A DNA stretch of 64,000 bases from Auritidibacter sp. Marseille-P8566 (GCA_945860535.1 CAMAQN010000003.1:1-64000); one strand, 5' to 3'; positions 1 through 11,828 are shown, counted from the stretch's first letter. The notes: generated by a model from the letters alone, not told the origin. Translations and numbers: made by a program.

Positions 1-127
1 CTTCACCCTCGTGGATCAATCCGAGCAGGATGTGCTCGGTGCCGATGTAGTTGTGGTTTAAAAGCTTGGCCTCTTCTTGAGCAAGCACGACCACGCGTCG
101 GGCCTTGTCGGTAAATTTCTCGAACAA
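1..127 (-). CDS. clpC: ATP-dependent Clp protease ATP-binding subunit ClpC, N-terminal fragment (3' end outside the window)
   Basis: Reverse-strand translation from a TTG start at 127 reads (M)[41 protein letters not shown], the ClpC N-terminal repeat domain. Not in the ORF track because it is truncated. Confidence 0.9.
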   Translation of the reverse strand, partial: MFEKFTDKARRVVVLAQEEAKLLNHNYIGTEHILLGLIHEGE

Positions 128-181
128 GTTGGCACCTCCAAAATCTCTAGTGGAAATGCTAGGTGGCGATTGGGGTAACTA

Positions 182-367
182 CTAGGGCTGTTCGCCCAAG
201 GCGTTAGCGCGCTTTGCACGCTCTTCGGCCTCGATCTTGGCATAGGTGTCGCGCTCGCCCTTATCGGCTCTCAAAATTGAACGCAGCATGATCCAAAACA
301 ACACGCCAACTAGGGCCGGTGGAATCAAGGAAATCAATGCGTCTAACAGCATGTCGGTGGGGTTCAT
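182..367 (-). CDS. small single-TM membrane protein, 61 aa
   Basis: ORF with hydrophobic segment LLDALISLIPPALVGVLFWIMLRSIL and charged C-terminus, between lysS and clpC in the same orientation. Confidence 0.6.
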   Translation of the reverse strand: MNPTDMLLDALISLIPPALVGVLFWIMLRSILRADKGERDTYAKIEAEERAKRANALGEQP

Positions 368-372
368 AATCT

Positions 373-1857
373 CTACTTCACCAGCGGGAACAAGATGGTT
401 TCGCGAATACCCAACCCGGTCAAGGCCATTAGCAGGCGGTCAATACCCATTCCCATTCCGCCCGAAGGTGGCATACCAAACTCCAAAGCCTTGAGGAATT
501 CCTCATCTAGCTTCATTGCCTCTGGGTCACCCGCCTTAGCAAGTTCCATCTGCGCCATAAAGCGCTCGCGTTGAACCACAGGGTCAACTAGCTCTGAGTA
601 GCCGGTGGCCTGCTCAAAGCCCCGAATGTAAAGATCCCATTTCTCTACAACCCCCGAGATTGAGCGGTGGTCTCGAGTCAAAGGTGAGGTGTCAACTGGG
701 AAGTCGGTCACGAAAGTTGGACGGTCAAGACCGGGCTTTACAAAGTGCTCCCAGAGCTCCTCGACATACTTACCGTGCAGCGGGTGCTCGATGTCAATAT
801 CGACGCTCTGTGCGAGCTTCTTGAGTTCTGCGATGTCGGTAGCCGGGGTGATTTCAACACCAGCAGCCTCAGACAGCGAGTGGAACATCGAGACTTTTGG
901 CCAGGAACCACCAAGGTCATTCTCAGTGCCATCATCAAGGGCAACCTGGTGGGTGCCAAAGACATCCATAGCGGCGTTCTGAATAAGCTCTTGGGTCAGC
1001 TCTGCCATGGTGTTGTAGTCACCGTATGCCTCATAGGCCTCGAGCATCGCAAACTCCGGAGAGTGAGTGCGGTCCGCACCCTCGTTTCTAAAGTTGCGGT
1101 TTACCTCAAATACTCTCTCAAGCCCTCCGACAACCGCACGCTTTAGGAACAGCTCAGGCGCGATGCGGAGAAATAGCTCGGTGTCAAAAGCATTCGAGTG
1201 GGTCTTGAACGGACGTGCCGAAGCACCACCGTGGACAACCTGCAGCATTGGAGTTTCGATCTCCATGAATGCTCGATTGGCGAAAGTGTTTCGAATCGAC
1301 TGCATTACCTGAGCGCGAATCTTCACAACCTCGCGAGCGCGGTCTCGAACGATTAGGTCGATGTAGCGGTGTCGAACTCGGAACTCTTCACCAAGTTCGT
1401 TGTGCAGGTTAGGTAGCGGCCGAATGGTCTTAGCCGCCATCAACCACTCATCAGCCAAGATGCTGAGCTCACCGCGCTTGGAGGTGATTACTTCGCCGCG
1501 GACAAAGACGTGGTCGCCAAGGTCAACTAGCTCTTTCCAAGACTCCAGGGCTTCTTCGCCCACCTTGTCCAAGGAGATCATTGCCTGGATTCGCTCGCCG
1601 GTTCCAGCCTGCAAGGTTGCAAAGCAAAGCTTTCCGGTGTTGCGCAAAAACATGATTCGACCAGCTACCGAAACCTCATCGCCGGTTGAGATATCTTCCT
1701 CGAGGTTTGGGTAGTGAGCGCGCACAGCCTCGATGGTGTGGGTGATAGGAAGTGAGACCGGGTAGGCGGACGAGATCTGGTTTAGACGCTCACGCTTTTG
1801 CATGCGAACGGCAATCTGCTCTGGAAGGTCGTCGACCTCAATCTCTTGCTCGCTCAC
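373..1857 (-). CDS. lysS: lysyl-tRNA synthetase (class II)
   Basis: Class II motifs: [57 protein letters not shown]. Confidence 0.95.
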   Translation of the reverse strand: MSEQEIEVDDLPEQIAVRMQKRERLNQISSAYPVSLPITHTIEAVRAHYPNLEEDISTGDEVSVAGRIMFLRNTGKLCFATLQAGTGERIQAMISLDKVGEEALESWKELVDLGDHVFVRGEVITSKRGELSILADEWLMAAKTIRPLPNLHNELGEEFRVRHRYIDLIVRDRAREVVKIRAQVMQSIRNTFANRAFMEIETPMLQVVHGGASARPFKTHSNAFDTELFLRIAPELFLKRAVVGGLERVFEVNRNFRNEGADRTHSPEFAMLEAYEAYGDYNTMAELTQELIQNAAMDVFGTHQVALDDGTENDLGGSWPKVSMFHSLSEAAGVEITPATDIAELKKLAQSVDIDIEHPLHGKYVEELWEHFVKPGLDRPTFVTDFPVDTSPLTRDHRSISGVVEKWDLYIRGFEQATGYSELVDPVVQRERFMAQMELAKAGDPEAMKLDEEFLKALEFGMPPSGGMGMGIDRLLMALTGLGIRETILFPLVK

Positions 1858-2702
1858 GATTTCCTATCGATATACACATTGTCAATTAGTCGAACCTCGC
1901 CCACCTTGGCCGCCACGATAAGCGCTACCCTAGTAAGTCCTGGTTCGGTTGGTTCAAAGCTATCCGCATCGACTAGCTCTAGATACTCAAGTTTAGCCTG
2001 AGGGGATATCTCCGCTCTAGCTAGCGCCAGCACTTCTTGACGAGTGCTGCCTTTTTCTCCGGCAAATAATGCCCTGCTCAAAGAGAGTGCGGCTGGAAGA
2101 TCCTTGTCGTTTAGGAACTTGTTTCTGGAAGAAAGCGCAAGGCCCGACTCATTACGAATGGTTTTGCCGACCACCAACTCAATCGGGGAGCGACGTCCAG
2201 AGCTGATCTGTTGACTCAGCATCTGCTTCACAAACGCAACCTGCTGGGCGTCTTTTTGTCCAAAGAAAACATAGTCCGGCTCAACAATGTCAAAGAGCCG
2301 ATTCACAACCGTCAACATTCCATCAAAGTGACCTGGGCGCACTTCCCCCTCAAACTTTTCACCCATGGCGCCGGCGCTGAGCTGCTTTACCGGAGCCGCC
2401 GCCGGATAAACCTCAGCAGGACTAGGCGCAAAGAGCACATCCACATCGTGGTCCGAAAGAAGGTTGGCATCGATTCCCAAGGTTCTCGGATAGGTATCGA
2501 AATCCTCGTTGGCACCAAACTGCAGCGGATTCACAAATACCGAAACCACCACAAAATCACAGCGCTCTTGCGCAAGCTGAACCAGCGATAAGTGACCCTG
2601 GTGCAGAGCTCCCATGGTTGGCACAAAACCAATTCGCGCTCCACTGCCTCGCTGCTGCGAGATCAATTGACGAAGTTCTGAGACCGAGTGAATCAGCTGC
2701 AT
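1854..2702 (-). CDS. panC: pantothenate synthetase (pantoate--beta-alanine ligase)
   Basis: [35 protein letters not shown] motifs; 4-nt overlap with lysS. Confidence 0.94.
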   Translation of the reverse strand: MQLIHSVSELRQLISQQRGSGARIGFVPTMGALHQGHLSLVQLAQERCDFVVVSVFVNPLQFGANEDFDTYPRTLGIDANLLSDHDVDVLFAPSPAEVYPAAAPVKQLSAGAMGEKFEGEVRPGHFDGMLTVVNRLFDIVEPDYVFFGQKDAQQVAFVKQMLSQQISSGRRSPIELVVGKTIRNESGLALSSRNKFLNDKDLPAALSLSRALFAGEKGSTRQEVLALARAEISPQAKLEYLELVDADSFEPTEPGLTRVALIVAAKVGEVRLIDNVYIDRKS

Positions 2703-3391
2703 TAGAGCAAATCCTCAGGGTCTAGGGGCGCAATTGGCTGATACAGCGCTTTGTCGACAGCACTTCTAACAACCGGCCCGATCAGCTTGGCGGGGGCCTC
2801 TACGCCGGCTTGCTCCAGGATTCCAATCGCCTGCTGCACAACCAGAGAGGAGAAGCTACTCGCCACTTCGAATGCCTCGGCATAGGCAGCGCGCTGATGT
2901 TCTTGAACAACCAGCGGCTCACCGCCGAGTTCGATTGCCAAAGCCTGCGCGATTGGCAAAAGCATCTCGGGGGCGCTGATCGCAATCGTGCTGTTTTTCA
3001 AAACCAAAAGGTCCATGCTGGTTCCGGAGAAGTGCATCACGGGGTGCAGCGCAATCGGAACCGCTCCCAACTGAGCGGCTGATGCGAGCACTCCGTAACC
3101 ACGGAGTGGGGAGAGGTGAGCGACCAATTTCTTTGGCCCAAAAAGCCCGAGATCGGTCAAGCCATCGCAAACAATTTCGACATCGGAATATGGAACCGCG
3201 AGCAGAACCAGGTCGGCATCCTCAGCCACTGCTGCCATTCCGGCAATTGGCAGATCCGGCAGCAGGGTCTCGACGCGCTCAATGGCCTCTGGGGAGTCGA
3301 CTGCTGCACCAACAAGTTCATGGCCTGCCAGCGCCCAAGCCTTGGCTAAAACAGGTCCGGCTGGCTCGTTGCCTACGAAACCGATCTTCAC
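2702..3391 (-). CDS. Rossmann-like/DUF2520 NAD(P)-binding protein
   Basis: IGFVGNEPAGPVLAKAWALAGHELVGA Rossmann N-terminus, ALHPVMHFSG, DUF2520-type C-terminus; between DUF3180 and panC. Confidence 0.8.
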   Translation of the reverse strand: MKIGFVGNEPAGPVLAKAWALAGHELVGAAVDSPEAIERVETLLPDLPIAGMAAVAEDADLVLLAVPYSDVEIVCDGLTDLGLFGPKKLVAHLSPLRGYGVLASAAQLGAVPIALHPVMHFSGTSMDLLVLKNSTIAISAPEMLLPIAQALAIELGGEPLVVQEHQRAAYAEAFEVASSFSSLVVQQAIGILEQAGVEAPAKLIGPVVRSAVDKALYQPIAPLDPEDLL

Positions 3392-3855
3392 GCTGCTTCT
3401 CCATCTGGGTCTTTAGGAAGCCTGCAGTTGTATTCAGCCCCAAGGCCTCCAAGATACAACAGCAGCGATGCTGCAACACCAACCAAAGTGGGCTGCACCA
3501 AGCCGGTTGGGGCAATCGAGAACAGCCACAGCCAAACCAGCTGACCGATGTGCCAACCCAGAAATCCCAAGCCGGTGATCATCACGGCACGCGCTAACAC
3601 CAAAAGACGGAAGGACAAAAGCGGATCTGGCCGCCTAACGTTCTGCTGCTGAGCTTTCTCAAGCTGGTTGCGATAGCGAAAGATCGGAAAAGTTGCGCCG
3701 TAAATTGCAACACCAATGGCAATCAAGCTGGTTGCCAAAAAGGCATCTGTTGCAGGAAAGGCAAGACCGAAGCCAGTTGCGAGTTGGCTGGCGCCAGTTC
3801 CGGCGATTGCACCAAATACAAACCAACCAATTAGAAAGCGGATGTCCAGCTTCAT
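3388..3855 (-). CDS. DUF3180-type membrane protein
   Basis: Four hydrophobic segments; position after folK as in other actinobacteria. Confidence 0.7.
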   Translation of the reverse strand: MKLDIRFLIGWFVFGAIAGTGASQLATGFGLAFPATDAFLATSLIAIGVAIYGATFPIFRYRNQLEKAQQQNVRRPDPLLSFRLLVLARAVMITGLGFLGWHIGQLVWLWLFSIAPTGLVQPTLVGVAASLLLYLGGLGAEYNCRLPKDPDGEAA

Positions 3856-4361
3856 TCAAACTTCCAAACCTGATTTGCCAATTTGGCTGCTAGGTCAAAG
3901 ACCCTGCCATGCCCAGGCAATACTGCCTCAGGGTAAAGCTCTGCCCACGGCACTAGAACAAATGCTCGTTCAAAAGCTCTCGGGTGAGGGATTATCAAAG
4001 ACTTGGTTTCGATTAGCTCGCTGCCGAAGGTGATGATGTCGATATCCAGTGTCCTTGCCGCCCAGCGCTCTAGTCGCACTCGTCCGAAGTGATTCTCAAC
4101 CTCATTTAGGGCAGCTAGCAACTTTTTAGGTTTGAGGCTGGTGGAAACCTCAATGACCCCGTTTAGGTAATTCGGCTCGGACTGATCGATGCCCTTAGAG
4201 GTCATGGCGAAAGATTCGTAGAGCCCGGACTGTCGCTTTACCGAGATGTCTGGATGGGCGTCAATTTGCAAAACAGCATCGCGGATGGTCTGCACCCGGT
4301 CACCAAGATTTCCACCGAGTGCGAGGATCGCCCTAGTCTTCAAACCGACCGCTTTGAACAA
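3852..4361 (-). CDS. folK: 2-amino-4-hydroxy-6-hydroxymethyldihydropteridine diphosphokinase
   Basis: LALGGNLGDRVQTIRDAV, RWAARTLDIDIITFG, PHPRAFERAFVLVPWAEL. Confidence 0.93.
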   Translation of the reverse strand: MFKAVGLKTRAILALGGNLGDRVQTIRDAVLQIDAHPDISVKRQSGLYESFAMTSKGIDQSEPNYLNGVIEVSTSLKPKKLLAALNEVENHFGRVRLERWAARTLDIDIITFGSELIETKSLIIPHPRAFERAFVLVPWAELYPEAVLPGHGRVFDLAAKLANQVWKFE

Positions 4362-4695
4362 TTACTGAAACGTCTTCAAAACCATGCTCGATAGGAGCGT
4401 GAGGTTTGTGAACGGTTATCTTCACCGCTTGAATTTTGCCATCTGATGCAGAGACGGCAGCCAAACAAGCCGACGCCAAAGACTCGATAAGGTCAAAGCG
4501 ATTACTAGTTGCCGTTACGTGCAGTAGGTCTGCGACAGCCGCATAGGAGACAGTTGAAGAGAGCTGATCTTCTTGCTCGGCCTCAACCTGGTAGCGACAG
4601 TCAATCAAAAAGATCTGCCCGAAGTCCTTCTCGTGCTGCAGCACACCGTGGTAACCGAAGACTTCCAGGCCTTTAAGTTCAATTGTGTAGCGCAC
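4333..4695 (-). CDS. folB: dihydroneopterin aldolase
   Basis: LKGLEVFGYHGVLQHEKDFGQIFLIDC; neighbours folP and folK. Confidence 0.93.
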   Translation of the reverse strand: MRYTIELKGLEVFGYHGVLQHEKDFGQIFLIDCRYQVEAEQEDQLSSTVSYAAVADLLHVTATSNRFDLIESLASACLAAVSASDGKIQAVKITVHKPHAPIEHGFEDVSVIVQSGRFED

Positions 4696-5519
4696 TAGAT
4701 GGACTCCTTGAGCTTTTTCACAATTGCAATTGTGTCAGCGGTTAGCTCCACATTGTGGACCCTAACCCCCCAAAGTCCGCGCTGCAGAAGAAGCGCAGTT
4801 AGCACCGCAGTTGCCACGTCCCTACGACCGTTAGCCACCGAACCCGGGTCTTCCTCATCGAGCGCAGCAGCCAAGAATCGCTTGCGAGATGCACCCACCA
4901 ACATTGGAAGTCCTAGGTTTTTGAGCTCATCAAGACGAGCTACCAGTTCCCAGTTCTCGGAGATGTTCTTGGCAAATCCCAATCCTGGATCAACGACAAG
5001 TCGTGACCTGTCGATGCCGGCTGCGACCGCCATCGCCACCTGCTCGCTCAGCTCCGCAACCACATCCTTAGCGATATCTTGATAGCCGATTAGCTGGTCC
5101 ATGACACTGGAATGGCCTCGCCAGTGACCAAGAATGTACTTGCAACCAAGCGGTGCAATGGCTGCAAACATTGATTTATCTGCCAGACCGCCCGATACGT
5201 CGTTTACGAAATCTGCCCCGGCAATAACCGCCAACTTGGCAGTTTCGGCGTTCATGGTGTCGACAGAAACTTCGACCTCAAGCTCGGCCTTGATTGCTTT
5301 TATCACCGGGATAACGCGAGCCTGCTCATCTTCAAGCGATACTCGCAAAGCACCGGGGCGGGTTGACTCGCCACCGACATCGATGATGGTCGCGCCCTGT
5401 GAAACTAAAAGCTTCGCGTGTGCAAGAGCTTGATCGAGCTCCAAAAACTGTCCGCCGTCACTGAAGGAATCTGGAGTGGTGTTTACCACTCCCATGATTT
5501 TTGGGGCAACCCAGTTCAT
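4695..5519 (-). CDS. folP: dihydropteroate synthase
   Basis: IMGVVNTTPDSFSDGGQ, DVGGESTRPGA, GASRKRFL. Confidence 0.95.
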   Translation of the reverse strand: MNWVAPKIMGVVNTTPDSFSDGGQFLELDQALAHAKLLVSQGATIIDVGGESTRPGALRVSLEDEQARVIPVIKAIKAELEVEVSVDTMNAETAKLAVIAGADFVNDVSGGLADKSMFAAIAPLGCKYILGHWRGHSSVMDQLIGYQDIAKDVVAELSEQVAMAVAAGIDRSRLVVDPGLGFAKNISENWELVARLDELKNLGLPMLVGASRKRFLAAALDEEDPGSVANGRRDVATAVLTALLLQRGLWGVRVHNVELTADTIAIVKKLKESI

Positions 5520-6073
5520 GACCCACGACTAATCAAACCCATGATCTCTGCACGCAGCAAAGGATCCGAGAACTCGCCTCGGGTGGCCATGGTGATGGTG
5601 TTGACCTCTGGCTGTCTTGCACCGCGAGAAGCCACGCACTGATGTCTAGCCTCAATTACAACCACAACACCACGGGCCGAAAGACCGGTCTCAATTGCAT
5701 CTGCCACCTGTGCGGTTAGGTTCTCCTGCAGCTGCGGTCGTGCTGCCAAGATCTCGACCACGTTTGCCAAGCGTCCGAGACCCGCAACCTTCTCGGTTGG
5801 CAGGTAAGCGATGTGGGCAACGCCGGTAAATGGCAAAAGGTGATGTTCGCAAATCGAAACCAGTTCGATGTCTTTGAGAATTACTGCCTCGTTGTGCTCG
5901 GCGGCAAAGTTATCGGACAAAGGCGCGAGTGGATCCTGCCCGATGCCTTTGAAAAATGCCGCGTAAGCGTCAGCAACCTTCGCCGGAGTTGCAGCTAGCT
6001 CAGGGCGATCTGGATCCTCGCCAATTGCCAAAAGCAGTTCGCGGACCGCACTGCGGATTCGATCAGCTTGCAC
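5516..6073 (-). CDS. folE: GTP cyclohydrolase I
   Basis: SICEHHLLPFTGVAHIAYLP, VVVIEARHQCVASRGARQ. The ORF track extends to 6124 inside ftsH; a GTG at 6073 preceded by GGAAGAAA is a more plausible start. Confidence 0.92.
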   Translation of the reverse strand: MQADRIRSAVRELLLAIGEDPDRPELAATPAKVADAYAAFFKGIGQDPLAPLSDNFAAEHNEAVILKDIELVSICEHHLLPFTGVAHIAYLPTEKVAGLGRLANVVEILAARPQLQENLTAQVADAIETGLSARGVVVVIEARHQCVASRGARQPEVNTITMATRGEFSDPLLRAEIMGLISRGS

Positions 6074-8039
6074 TTTCTTCCTTGGACTCAGTCTCTGGCT
6101 TTGGCTTTTCTGGAAGTGCCTCAAGCTGCTTTACCTTGCGCTTTGGGACCGCAATCGGACCCTTGGTTGAAACAGCACGCTTGGAAGATGAGCGCCACAT
6201 CGCGCGCTCAGGAAGCTTCTTGATGGTCTTGAAGATCTTGGCAACCTCTTCCTGGTTCAGGGTCTCCTGCTCCAAAAGTGCCTTGGCCAATTTGTCCAGA
6301 ATCAATCTGTTCTGGGTAATGGCCCTGTGTGCTTCATCCAGTGCTGATTCCAAAATCATGCGCACTTCAACGTCCACCTGCTGCGCCATCTCATTTGAGT
6401 AGTCGCGCTGGGATCCAAGCTCGCGACCCAAGAATGGCTCAGATGCACTTGAGCCAAGTGAAATTGCCCCGACCTTCTGGCTCATGCCGAAGCGGGTAAC
6501 CATGGTTCTTGCAGTGCTGGTCGCCTTCTCGAAGTCGTTCGATGCTCCGGTGGTTGGGTCCTTGAAGACAATTTCTTCTGCAATGCGGCCACCCATGGCG
6601 TAGGCAATCTGGTCAAGCAGCTGGTTGCGAGTAATCGAGTAGCGATCCTCCATCGGCATCACCATGGTGTAACCGAGTGCTCTACCTCTAGGCAAGATGG
6701 TGATCTTGGTGACCGGGTCAGAGTGGTTGAGCGCTCCTGCAACCAGAGCGTGACCAGCCTCGTGGTAGGCGGTGATTAGGCGCTCGTGATCGCGCATCAG
6801 GGTGGACTTCTTCTGAGGTCCTCCGATAACGCGGTCGATTGCCTCGTCGATAATTTCATTGTCGATCACCTTGCGGTTTAGACGGGCAGCCAAAAGCGCT
6901 GCTTCGTTTAGCACGTTTGCAAGATCTGCACCGGTGAAACCAGGAGTGCGACGCGCAACAAGTTCTAGATTTACATCCTCAGCCAGTGGCTTGTTCTTGG
7001 AGTGAATGACGAGAATCTGCTCGCGGCCCTTGAGATCAGGGGCGTTCACACCGACCTGACGGTCGAAGCGACCCGGACGCAATAGCGCTGGGTCCAAGAC
7101 GTCAGGACGGTTGGTTGCAGCAATCAAGATCACATTGGAGTTGGTGTCAAAACCGTCCATCTCAACCAAAAGCTGGTTCAAGGTCTGCTCGCGCTCATCG
7201 TTGCCGCCACCGATACCGGTGCCGCGGTGACGACCGACTGCATCAATCTCGTCGACGAAGATGATTGCGGGAGAAGCCTGCTTGGCCTGCTCGAAAAGAT
7301 CGCGCACTCGAGAAGCACCGACACCGACAAACATCTCAACAAAGTCAGAACCTGAGATTGAGAAGAAAGGAACTCCGGCTTCGCCAGCAACTGCCTTGGC
7401 GACCAGGGTCTTTCCGGTTCCCGGAGGGCCATAGAGCAAAACTCCGCGCGGAATCTTCGCTCCCATTTCCTGGAACTTCTTTGGGTCCTTTAGGAAGTCC
7501 TTGATTTCAACAAGTTCTTCCATGGCCTCATCGATACCCGCGACATCCTTGAAGGTGATGTTGGAGGTCTCCTTGGTGACCATCTTGGCTTTGGACTTAC
7601 CGAAGTTCATCACTCCGCGTCCGCCGCCAGACATTGACCCCATTAGGAACCAGAACAGCGCCAGGATGATGACGAAAGGAAGTAGCGATCCCAAAAGAGC
7701 TAGGTACCAAGGGGTGCGCTGCACCTCGTCGGTCCAGCCCTCAGAGATGGTTGCGTCGGCAACGGCCTTGGTAACCGCAGCTTCGCGCCCTAGCACGTAG
7801 TAAAACTGCACCTGCTCGCCGTATTCGGCGTCTTTGGTGATCAGCGTGATATCAACTCGCTGGTCGCCGTCGAAGATTTTGACGGTCTTTGCTTTGCCGG
7901 TTTCGATTAGCTCCAGACCCACCTGGGTATCGACTTTGACGAACTGCTGGGTGGACATCAGCTGGCTGCCGATCAGCATCACACCAACTGCAAGGCCAAC
8001 CCAAAGCCATGGGCCGCGCAAAAACTTCTTCATCTTCAT
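6063..8039 (-). CDS. ftsH: ATP-dependent zinc metalloprotease FtsH
   Basis: Walker [41 protein letters not shown] zinc motif. Confidence 0.96.
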   Translation of the reverse strand: MKMKKFLRGPWLWVGLAVGVMLIGSQLMSTQQFVKVDTQVGLELIETGKAKTVKIFDGDQRVDITLITKDAEYGEQVQFYYVLGREAAVTKAVADATISEGWTDEVQRTPWYLALLGSLLPFVIILALFWFLMGSMSGGGRGVMNFGKSKAKMVTKETSNITFKDVAGIDEAMEELVEIKDFLKDPKKFQEMGAKIPRGVLLYGPPGTGKTLVAKAVAGEAGVPFFSISGSDFVEMFVGVGASRVRDLFEQAKQASPAIIFVDEIDAVGRHRGTGIGGGNDEREQTLNQLLVEMDGFDTNSNVILIAATNRPDVLDPALLRPGRFDRQVGVNAPDLKGREQILVIHSKNKPLAEDVNLELVARRTPGFTGADLANVLNEAALLAARLNRKVIDNEIIDEAIDRVIGGPQKKSTLMRDHERLITAYHEAGHALVAGALNHSDPVTKITILPRGRALGYTMVMPMEDRYSITRNQLLDQIAYAMGGRIAEEIVFKDPTTGASNDFEKATSTARTMVTRFGMSQKVGAISLGSSASEPFLGRELGSQRDYSNEMAQQVDVEVRMILESALDEAHRAITQNRLILDKLAKALLEQETLNQEEVAKIFKTIKKLPERAMWRSSSKRAVSTKGPIAVPKRKVKQLEALPEKPKPETESKEESAS

Positions 8040-8065
8040 GTGGGCGTATGCCCCTTCCCTAATCT

Positions 8066-8611
8066 CTAGCTGTAGACGCTTGGCGAGAGGATGCCAACGC
8101 CATCGAGTGAGCGGTACTGCTCGTTGTAATCAAGACCGTAACCAACTACAAACTCGTTGGGGATATCAAACCCCACCCATCTGACAGCTATTTCAACCTT
8201 GGCGGCATCTGGCTTTCGAAGCAGGGTAACGATCTCTACAGATGCTGCCCCACGCGCCTTCAAATTGGCTGTGAGCCAGGAAAGGGTAAGGCCGGAGTCG
8301 ATGATGTCCTCAACGATCAATACGTTGCGATCTTTGACATCGGTGTCTAGGTCTTTGAGAATTCGAACCACACCAGAGGAAACAGTTCCGGAGCCGTAGG
8401 AAGAAACCGCCATCCAGTCCTGCTTGGTTGGAATCTGCATAGCCCTTGCAAGGTCTGCCATAAATGGCACCGCACCCTTGAGGATTCCCAGCAGTAGGAC
8501 GTTCTTGTCCTTGTAAAACTCGTCGATTGGCGCGGCTAGCTCTGCGATGCGGGCTTGAATCTGCTCCGCGGTAACCAATACCTCTTTGATGTCTGGGTGG
8601 TTCAGATGCAC
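8066..8611 (-). CDS. hpt: hypoxanthine phosphoribosyltransferase
   Basis: [21 protein letters not shown] motif, [16 protein letters not shown] at 8611 overlapping the tilS stop is the likely start rather than 8716. Confidence 0.92.
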   Translation of the reverse strand: MHLNHPDIKEVLVTAEQIQARIAELAAPIDEFYKDKNVLLLGILKGAVPFMADLARAMQIPTKQDWMAVSSYGSGTVSSGVVRILKDLDTDVKDRNVLIVEDIIDSGLTLSWLTANLKARGAASVEIVTLLRKPDAAKVEIAVRWVGFDIPNEFVVGYGLDYNEQYRSLDGVGILSPSVYS

Positions 8612-9633
8612 TAGCAGGCTCCTGGTGTTGGTGGCTTGGACCTTGTAAAAATCAACAGGTCTTTTACCCGCTCTACTGTAATGCCAGAAAGCGAGGCAGA
8701 TTTCTGCCCGTGCCAATTGGTAATAAGTGCATCAATGGCTTCAATCTGCGCAGCAGAAATTGCCCTAGCTCCTGCTCTGGAAGCGATCATGTGCAAGGCC
8801 ATGGTTCTCACTGCACTTGGTTCAGCCGCGAGCTTCGCCACCGAATAGCTAACCGAGCTAGCAGAGCCGGAATCCTTTGAATCCAAAACCAGCTGCGCTG
8901 CAATGCTGGTTAGCACCTCTTCGGCCTCGGAAACTTGGCTAGCTGTCCTAGATAGCGACTGAGCAATACCCGGACCTAGCTCTTGCTCCATCAAGCCCAA
9001 TAGCTTGCGGGCACGAACCCTCAGAAACTGTGGATTCTCATTATGGGGATCGTCCCAGAAAGTTAGCCCCTGATCATCGCAAGCCGCTCGAAGCGAGCTA
9101 CGGCTCAGGCCAATCAGTGGCCTGGCAATTGCCCTAGCAGGGTCGTAAGAATCCATGCCGGCGAGCGCCGACAGCCCAGAGCCGCGAGCCAGTGCCAATA
9201 AAACGGTTTCTGCCTGGTCCTCAAGGTTGTGACCAAGAAGCACCAAATCTGCGGCTTGAGAGATCCGCACTTTCTCGAATGCCTGATAGCGGGCATCCCT
9301 GGCCGCAGCCTCCATGCCGTTTCCAGAAAGCTCAACGTTCACCTTCTCGATAATTACCGGGCTCAGTCCAAGTTCCTCGCAGGTCTGCTTTGCCCTCCCC
9401 GCAACCTCACCGCTGCCATCCTGCAGCTGGTGGTCAACAATGACTGCGCCAGCTGTAAACCCCATTCGTGGTGCTTCAAAGGCGGTTGCCGCAGCCAACG
9501 CGATCGAATCTCCGCCACCGGAACACGCCACCAAAACCAGCGAACCGCTAGGCAAAGCAAGACTTTCGAGTAGCTGTCGAACAGCGCGCCTGGCATCGGC
9601 CATAGCCGGAGTGAGCCTAGGACGCTGTGTCAT
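8611..9633 (-). CDS. tilS: tRNA(Ile)-lysidine synthase
   Basis: [14 protein letters not shown]-loop, [33 protein letters not shown]. Confidence 0.93.
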   Translation of the reverse strand: MTQRPRLTPAMADARRAVRQLLESLALPSGSLVLVACSGGGDSIALAAATAFEAPRMGFTAGAVIVDHQLQDGSGEVAGRAKQTCEELGLSPVIIEKVNVELSGNGMEAAARDARYQAFEKVRISQAADLVLLGHNLEDQAETVLLALARGSGLSALAGMDSYDPARAIARPLIGLSRSSLRAACDDQGLTFWDDPHNENPQFLRVRARKLLGLMEQELGPGIAQSLSRTASQVSEAEEVLTSIAAQLVLDSKDSGSASSVSYSVAKLAAEPSAVRTMALHMIASRAGARAISAAQIEAIDALITNWHGQKSASLSGITVERVKDLLIFTRSKPPTPGAC

Positions 9634-9682
9634 CTGTCTCGATTCGGTAATCTTTATGACAGAAGCCTATTGAGGAGAAGCC

Positions 9683-10162
9683 GTGTCTTACGACGTAGTT
9701 ATTGAGATTCCAAAGGGAAGCCGCAACAAGTATGAGGTTGACCACGAAACCGGTCGCGTATTTTTGGACCGCGTGCTGTTCACCCCGTTCGTCTACCCAA
9801 CCGACTACGGCTTCTTTGAGAACACCCTCGGTGGCGATGGAGACCCGCTGGACGCACTCGTGCTCTTGGAGTTCCCACTATTCCCAGGCGTTGGCGTAAA
9901 GGTTCGCGCGGTTGGCATGCTGGTCATGGAAGACGATGGCGGAGTGGACGAGAAGGTTATCTGCGTTCCTTTCAAGGACCCACGCTGGAGCCACATTCAG
10001 GACCTTGGCGATGTTAGCTCCCAGGTAAAGAACGAGATCGAGCACTTCTTCTCCCACTACAAGGACCTAGAGCCTGGCAAGTGGGTAAAGATTCAGGGAT
10101 GGAAAGACAAGGCTGCGGCTGAGGAAGTTATCGCTGCGGCATACGCCAACTACAAGCACTAG
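9683..10162 (+). CDS. ppa: inorganic pyrophosphatase
   Basis: [45 protein letters not shown]. Confidence 0.96.
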   Translation: MSYDVVIEIPKGSRNKYEVDHETGRVFLDRVLFTPFVYPTDYGFFENTLGGDGDPLDALVLLEFPLFPGVGVKVRAVGMLVMEDDGGVDEKVICVPFKDPRWSHIQDLGDVSSQVKNEIEHFFSHYKDLEPGKWVKIQGWKDKAAAEEVIAAAYANYKH

Positions 10163-10179
10163 GGCGATAAGTTTGGGCT

Positions 10180-10569
10180 ATGCATAGCCCAGAAACTTCT
10201 TCCATCGACTTTGGAATCATTGAGCTTTTAGATAACTACTTTGAGGTTATCCACGCCCAGGACATGGACCTTTTTGACAAGGTTTTTCACGTTGACTGCA
10301 CCCTTTACGGCGTAAATGACAACCAAACCGTGCTTCGCCCATACCTTGCGTATCGCAATGCGGTGGCCAATCGCCAATCACCTAAAGAACTTGGCAACCC
10401 AAGAAAAGACGAGATTCTAGATTTTGATCAAATCTCCAAGAACATGGCTTGGGCCAAAGTTCAGCTTCAGCAGTTTGGCGGCGTTATGCAGGATTACCTA
10501 AACCTGGTGAAGCTAGATGGCAAGTGGTGGATCATCGCCAAGCTCTATGAGCAGGTTGGCACCTACTAG
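10180..10569 (+). CDS. NTF2-like/lumazine-binding-like small protein
   Basis: 129-aa ORF with NTF2-like pattern ELLDNYFEVIHAQDMDLFDKVFHVDCTLYG...KLDGKWWIIAKLYE. Confidence 0.65.
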   Translation: MHSPETSSIDFGIIELLDNYFEVIHAQDMDLFDKVFHVDCTLYGVNDNQTVLRPYLAYRNAVANRQSPKELGNPRKDEILDFDQISKNMAWAKVQLQQFGGVMQDYLNLVKLDGKWWIIAKLYEQVGTY

Positions 10570-11786
10570 TTAGCAGTTGGTCTTGCTGCGTATGGGAAAA
10601 GCTCACCGTAGCGAACTGGAACAATTCGAACAGTTCTAGCCGGGTTTGGCGCTTCAAGCATCATGCCGCCGCCAAGGTAGATAGCGGTGTGGTACTTATC
10701 CCCCGAGAAACTCGATGACCTAGTCCACCAAATCAAATCTCCGCGCTGAGCATCCTGAAATGGCACTAGCTTCTGATTCGAAGCCATGATGTTGAACTGC
10801 GCGGTTGCCGAGTGCCAGCCGATGTAAACACCAACTGAGGCATAGCTCTTCATCGTGATACCCGAGCAGTCCCAAATATCTGGACCCGAACCACCAAGCA
10901 CGTATCGCTCACCAAGCTGTGCTGAAGCAAAACCGATAGCGCGCTCCACCAAGTCACTGTTTGGTGCGCCAACGGTGTAAAGCTCAGGTGCGGTAGGAGC
11001 ATCTTTGACCGCGTTCTGGCGACGTTCTGCCTCAAGACCTTCGATGCGCTGACGCTCAAGATCAGATGCGGTGTCCTTCAAATTTGCAAGCTGCCCCAAC
11101 ATCGATGCGCGCTGCGACTCTGACTCGTTCACCTTGGCAATAATCGCATCGGCCGCTGCCTTGGCTTCGCGATATAGCTTTTCGGAAGCGGCTCTTCTGG
11201 TCTCAAGTTCGGTCTGAGCGCTAGAGAGCTCAGCAGCAAGAGCCTTGGCGTCAGACTGCTTTTGCATTGCCTGCTCATACATAACCTGGGTGCGCTGGGC
11301 GACTACATCGCTTGCGCCAAGCTGATAGAGCAGCTCGTCGGAACTCTCCGGATTGAAGAAAATCTCTAGGGTGGTGTTGCCGCTGGTGCCTTGGCGATAC
11401 ATTCTGGCCACGATCTGACCCAGCATGGTCTTGGCGTCGCCGGCTTCTTCTTTTGCTGTCTTGACCTTGGCCTCAAGTCCCTCGACCTTGTCCGCCATGA
11501 TCTTTACGGCTTGCTTAGCCTGGTTGTACTGCTCGTTCTTTTGAAGTGCTACCGACTCAAGTGCATCGGCCTCATCCTGCAGGGTGCCAAGAATGCCCTC
11601 GATGCGAGAAATCATTTTCTTTTTCTCTTCGACGTTGCGCTTAGCAGCGGCAACCTCGGCTGCGGTTGGGTAATCCGGAACCGCATAGGCAGGTGAAAGT
11701 GCAAATCCAGTGGCAATCAGCACCATGCCCGCAATGGCAGCGATGACTGATCTAGAGCGCTTTGGCATGACACCTCCTACCTGCAA
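10566..11786 (-). CDS. secreted coiled-coil NlpC/P60 (C40) peptidoglycan hydrolase
   Basis: Signal peptide, long coiled coil, C-terminal RYVLGGSGPDIWDCSGITMKSYASVGVYIGWHSATAQ and GDLIWW, H-T-A-I-Y. Confidence 0.9.
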   Translation of the reverse strand: MQVGGVMPKRSRSVIAAIAGMVLIATGFALSPAYAVPDYPTAAEVAAAKRNVEEKKKMISRIEGILGTLQDEADALESVALQKNEQYNQAKQAVKIMADKVEGLEAKVKTAKEEAGDAKTMLGQIVARMYRQGTSGNTTLEIFFNPESSDELLYQLGASDVVAQRTQVMYEQAMQKQSDAKALAAELSSAQTELETRRAASEKLYREAKAAADAIIAKVNESESQRASMLGQLANLKDTASDLERQRIEGLEAERRQNAVKDAPTAPELYTVGAPNSDLVERAIGFASAQLGERYVLGGSGPDIWDCSGITMKSYASVGVYIGWHSATAQFNIMASNQKLVPFQDAQRGDLIWWTRSSSFSGDKYHTAIYLGGGMMLEAPNPARTVRIVPVRYGELFPYAARPTAN

Positions 11787-11828
11787 ATCTAACCCGAACT
11801 TTCAAGTATCACCTGAGAGTTTCCAAAG

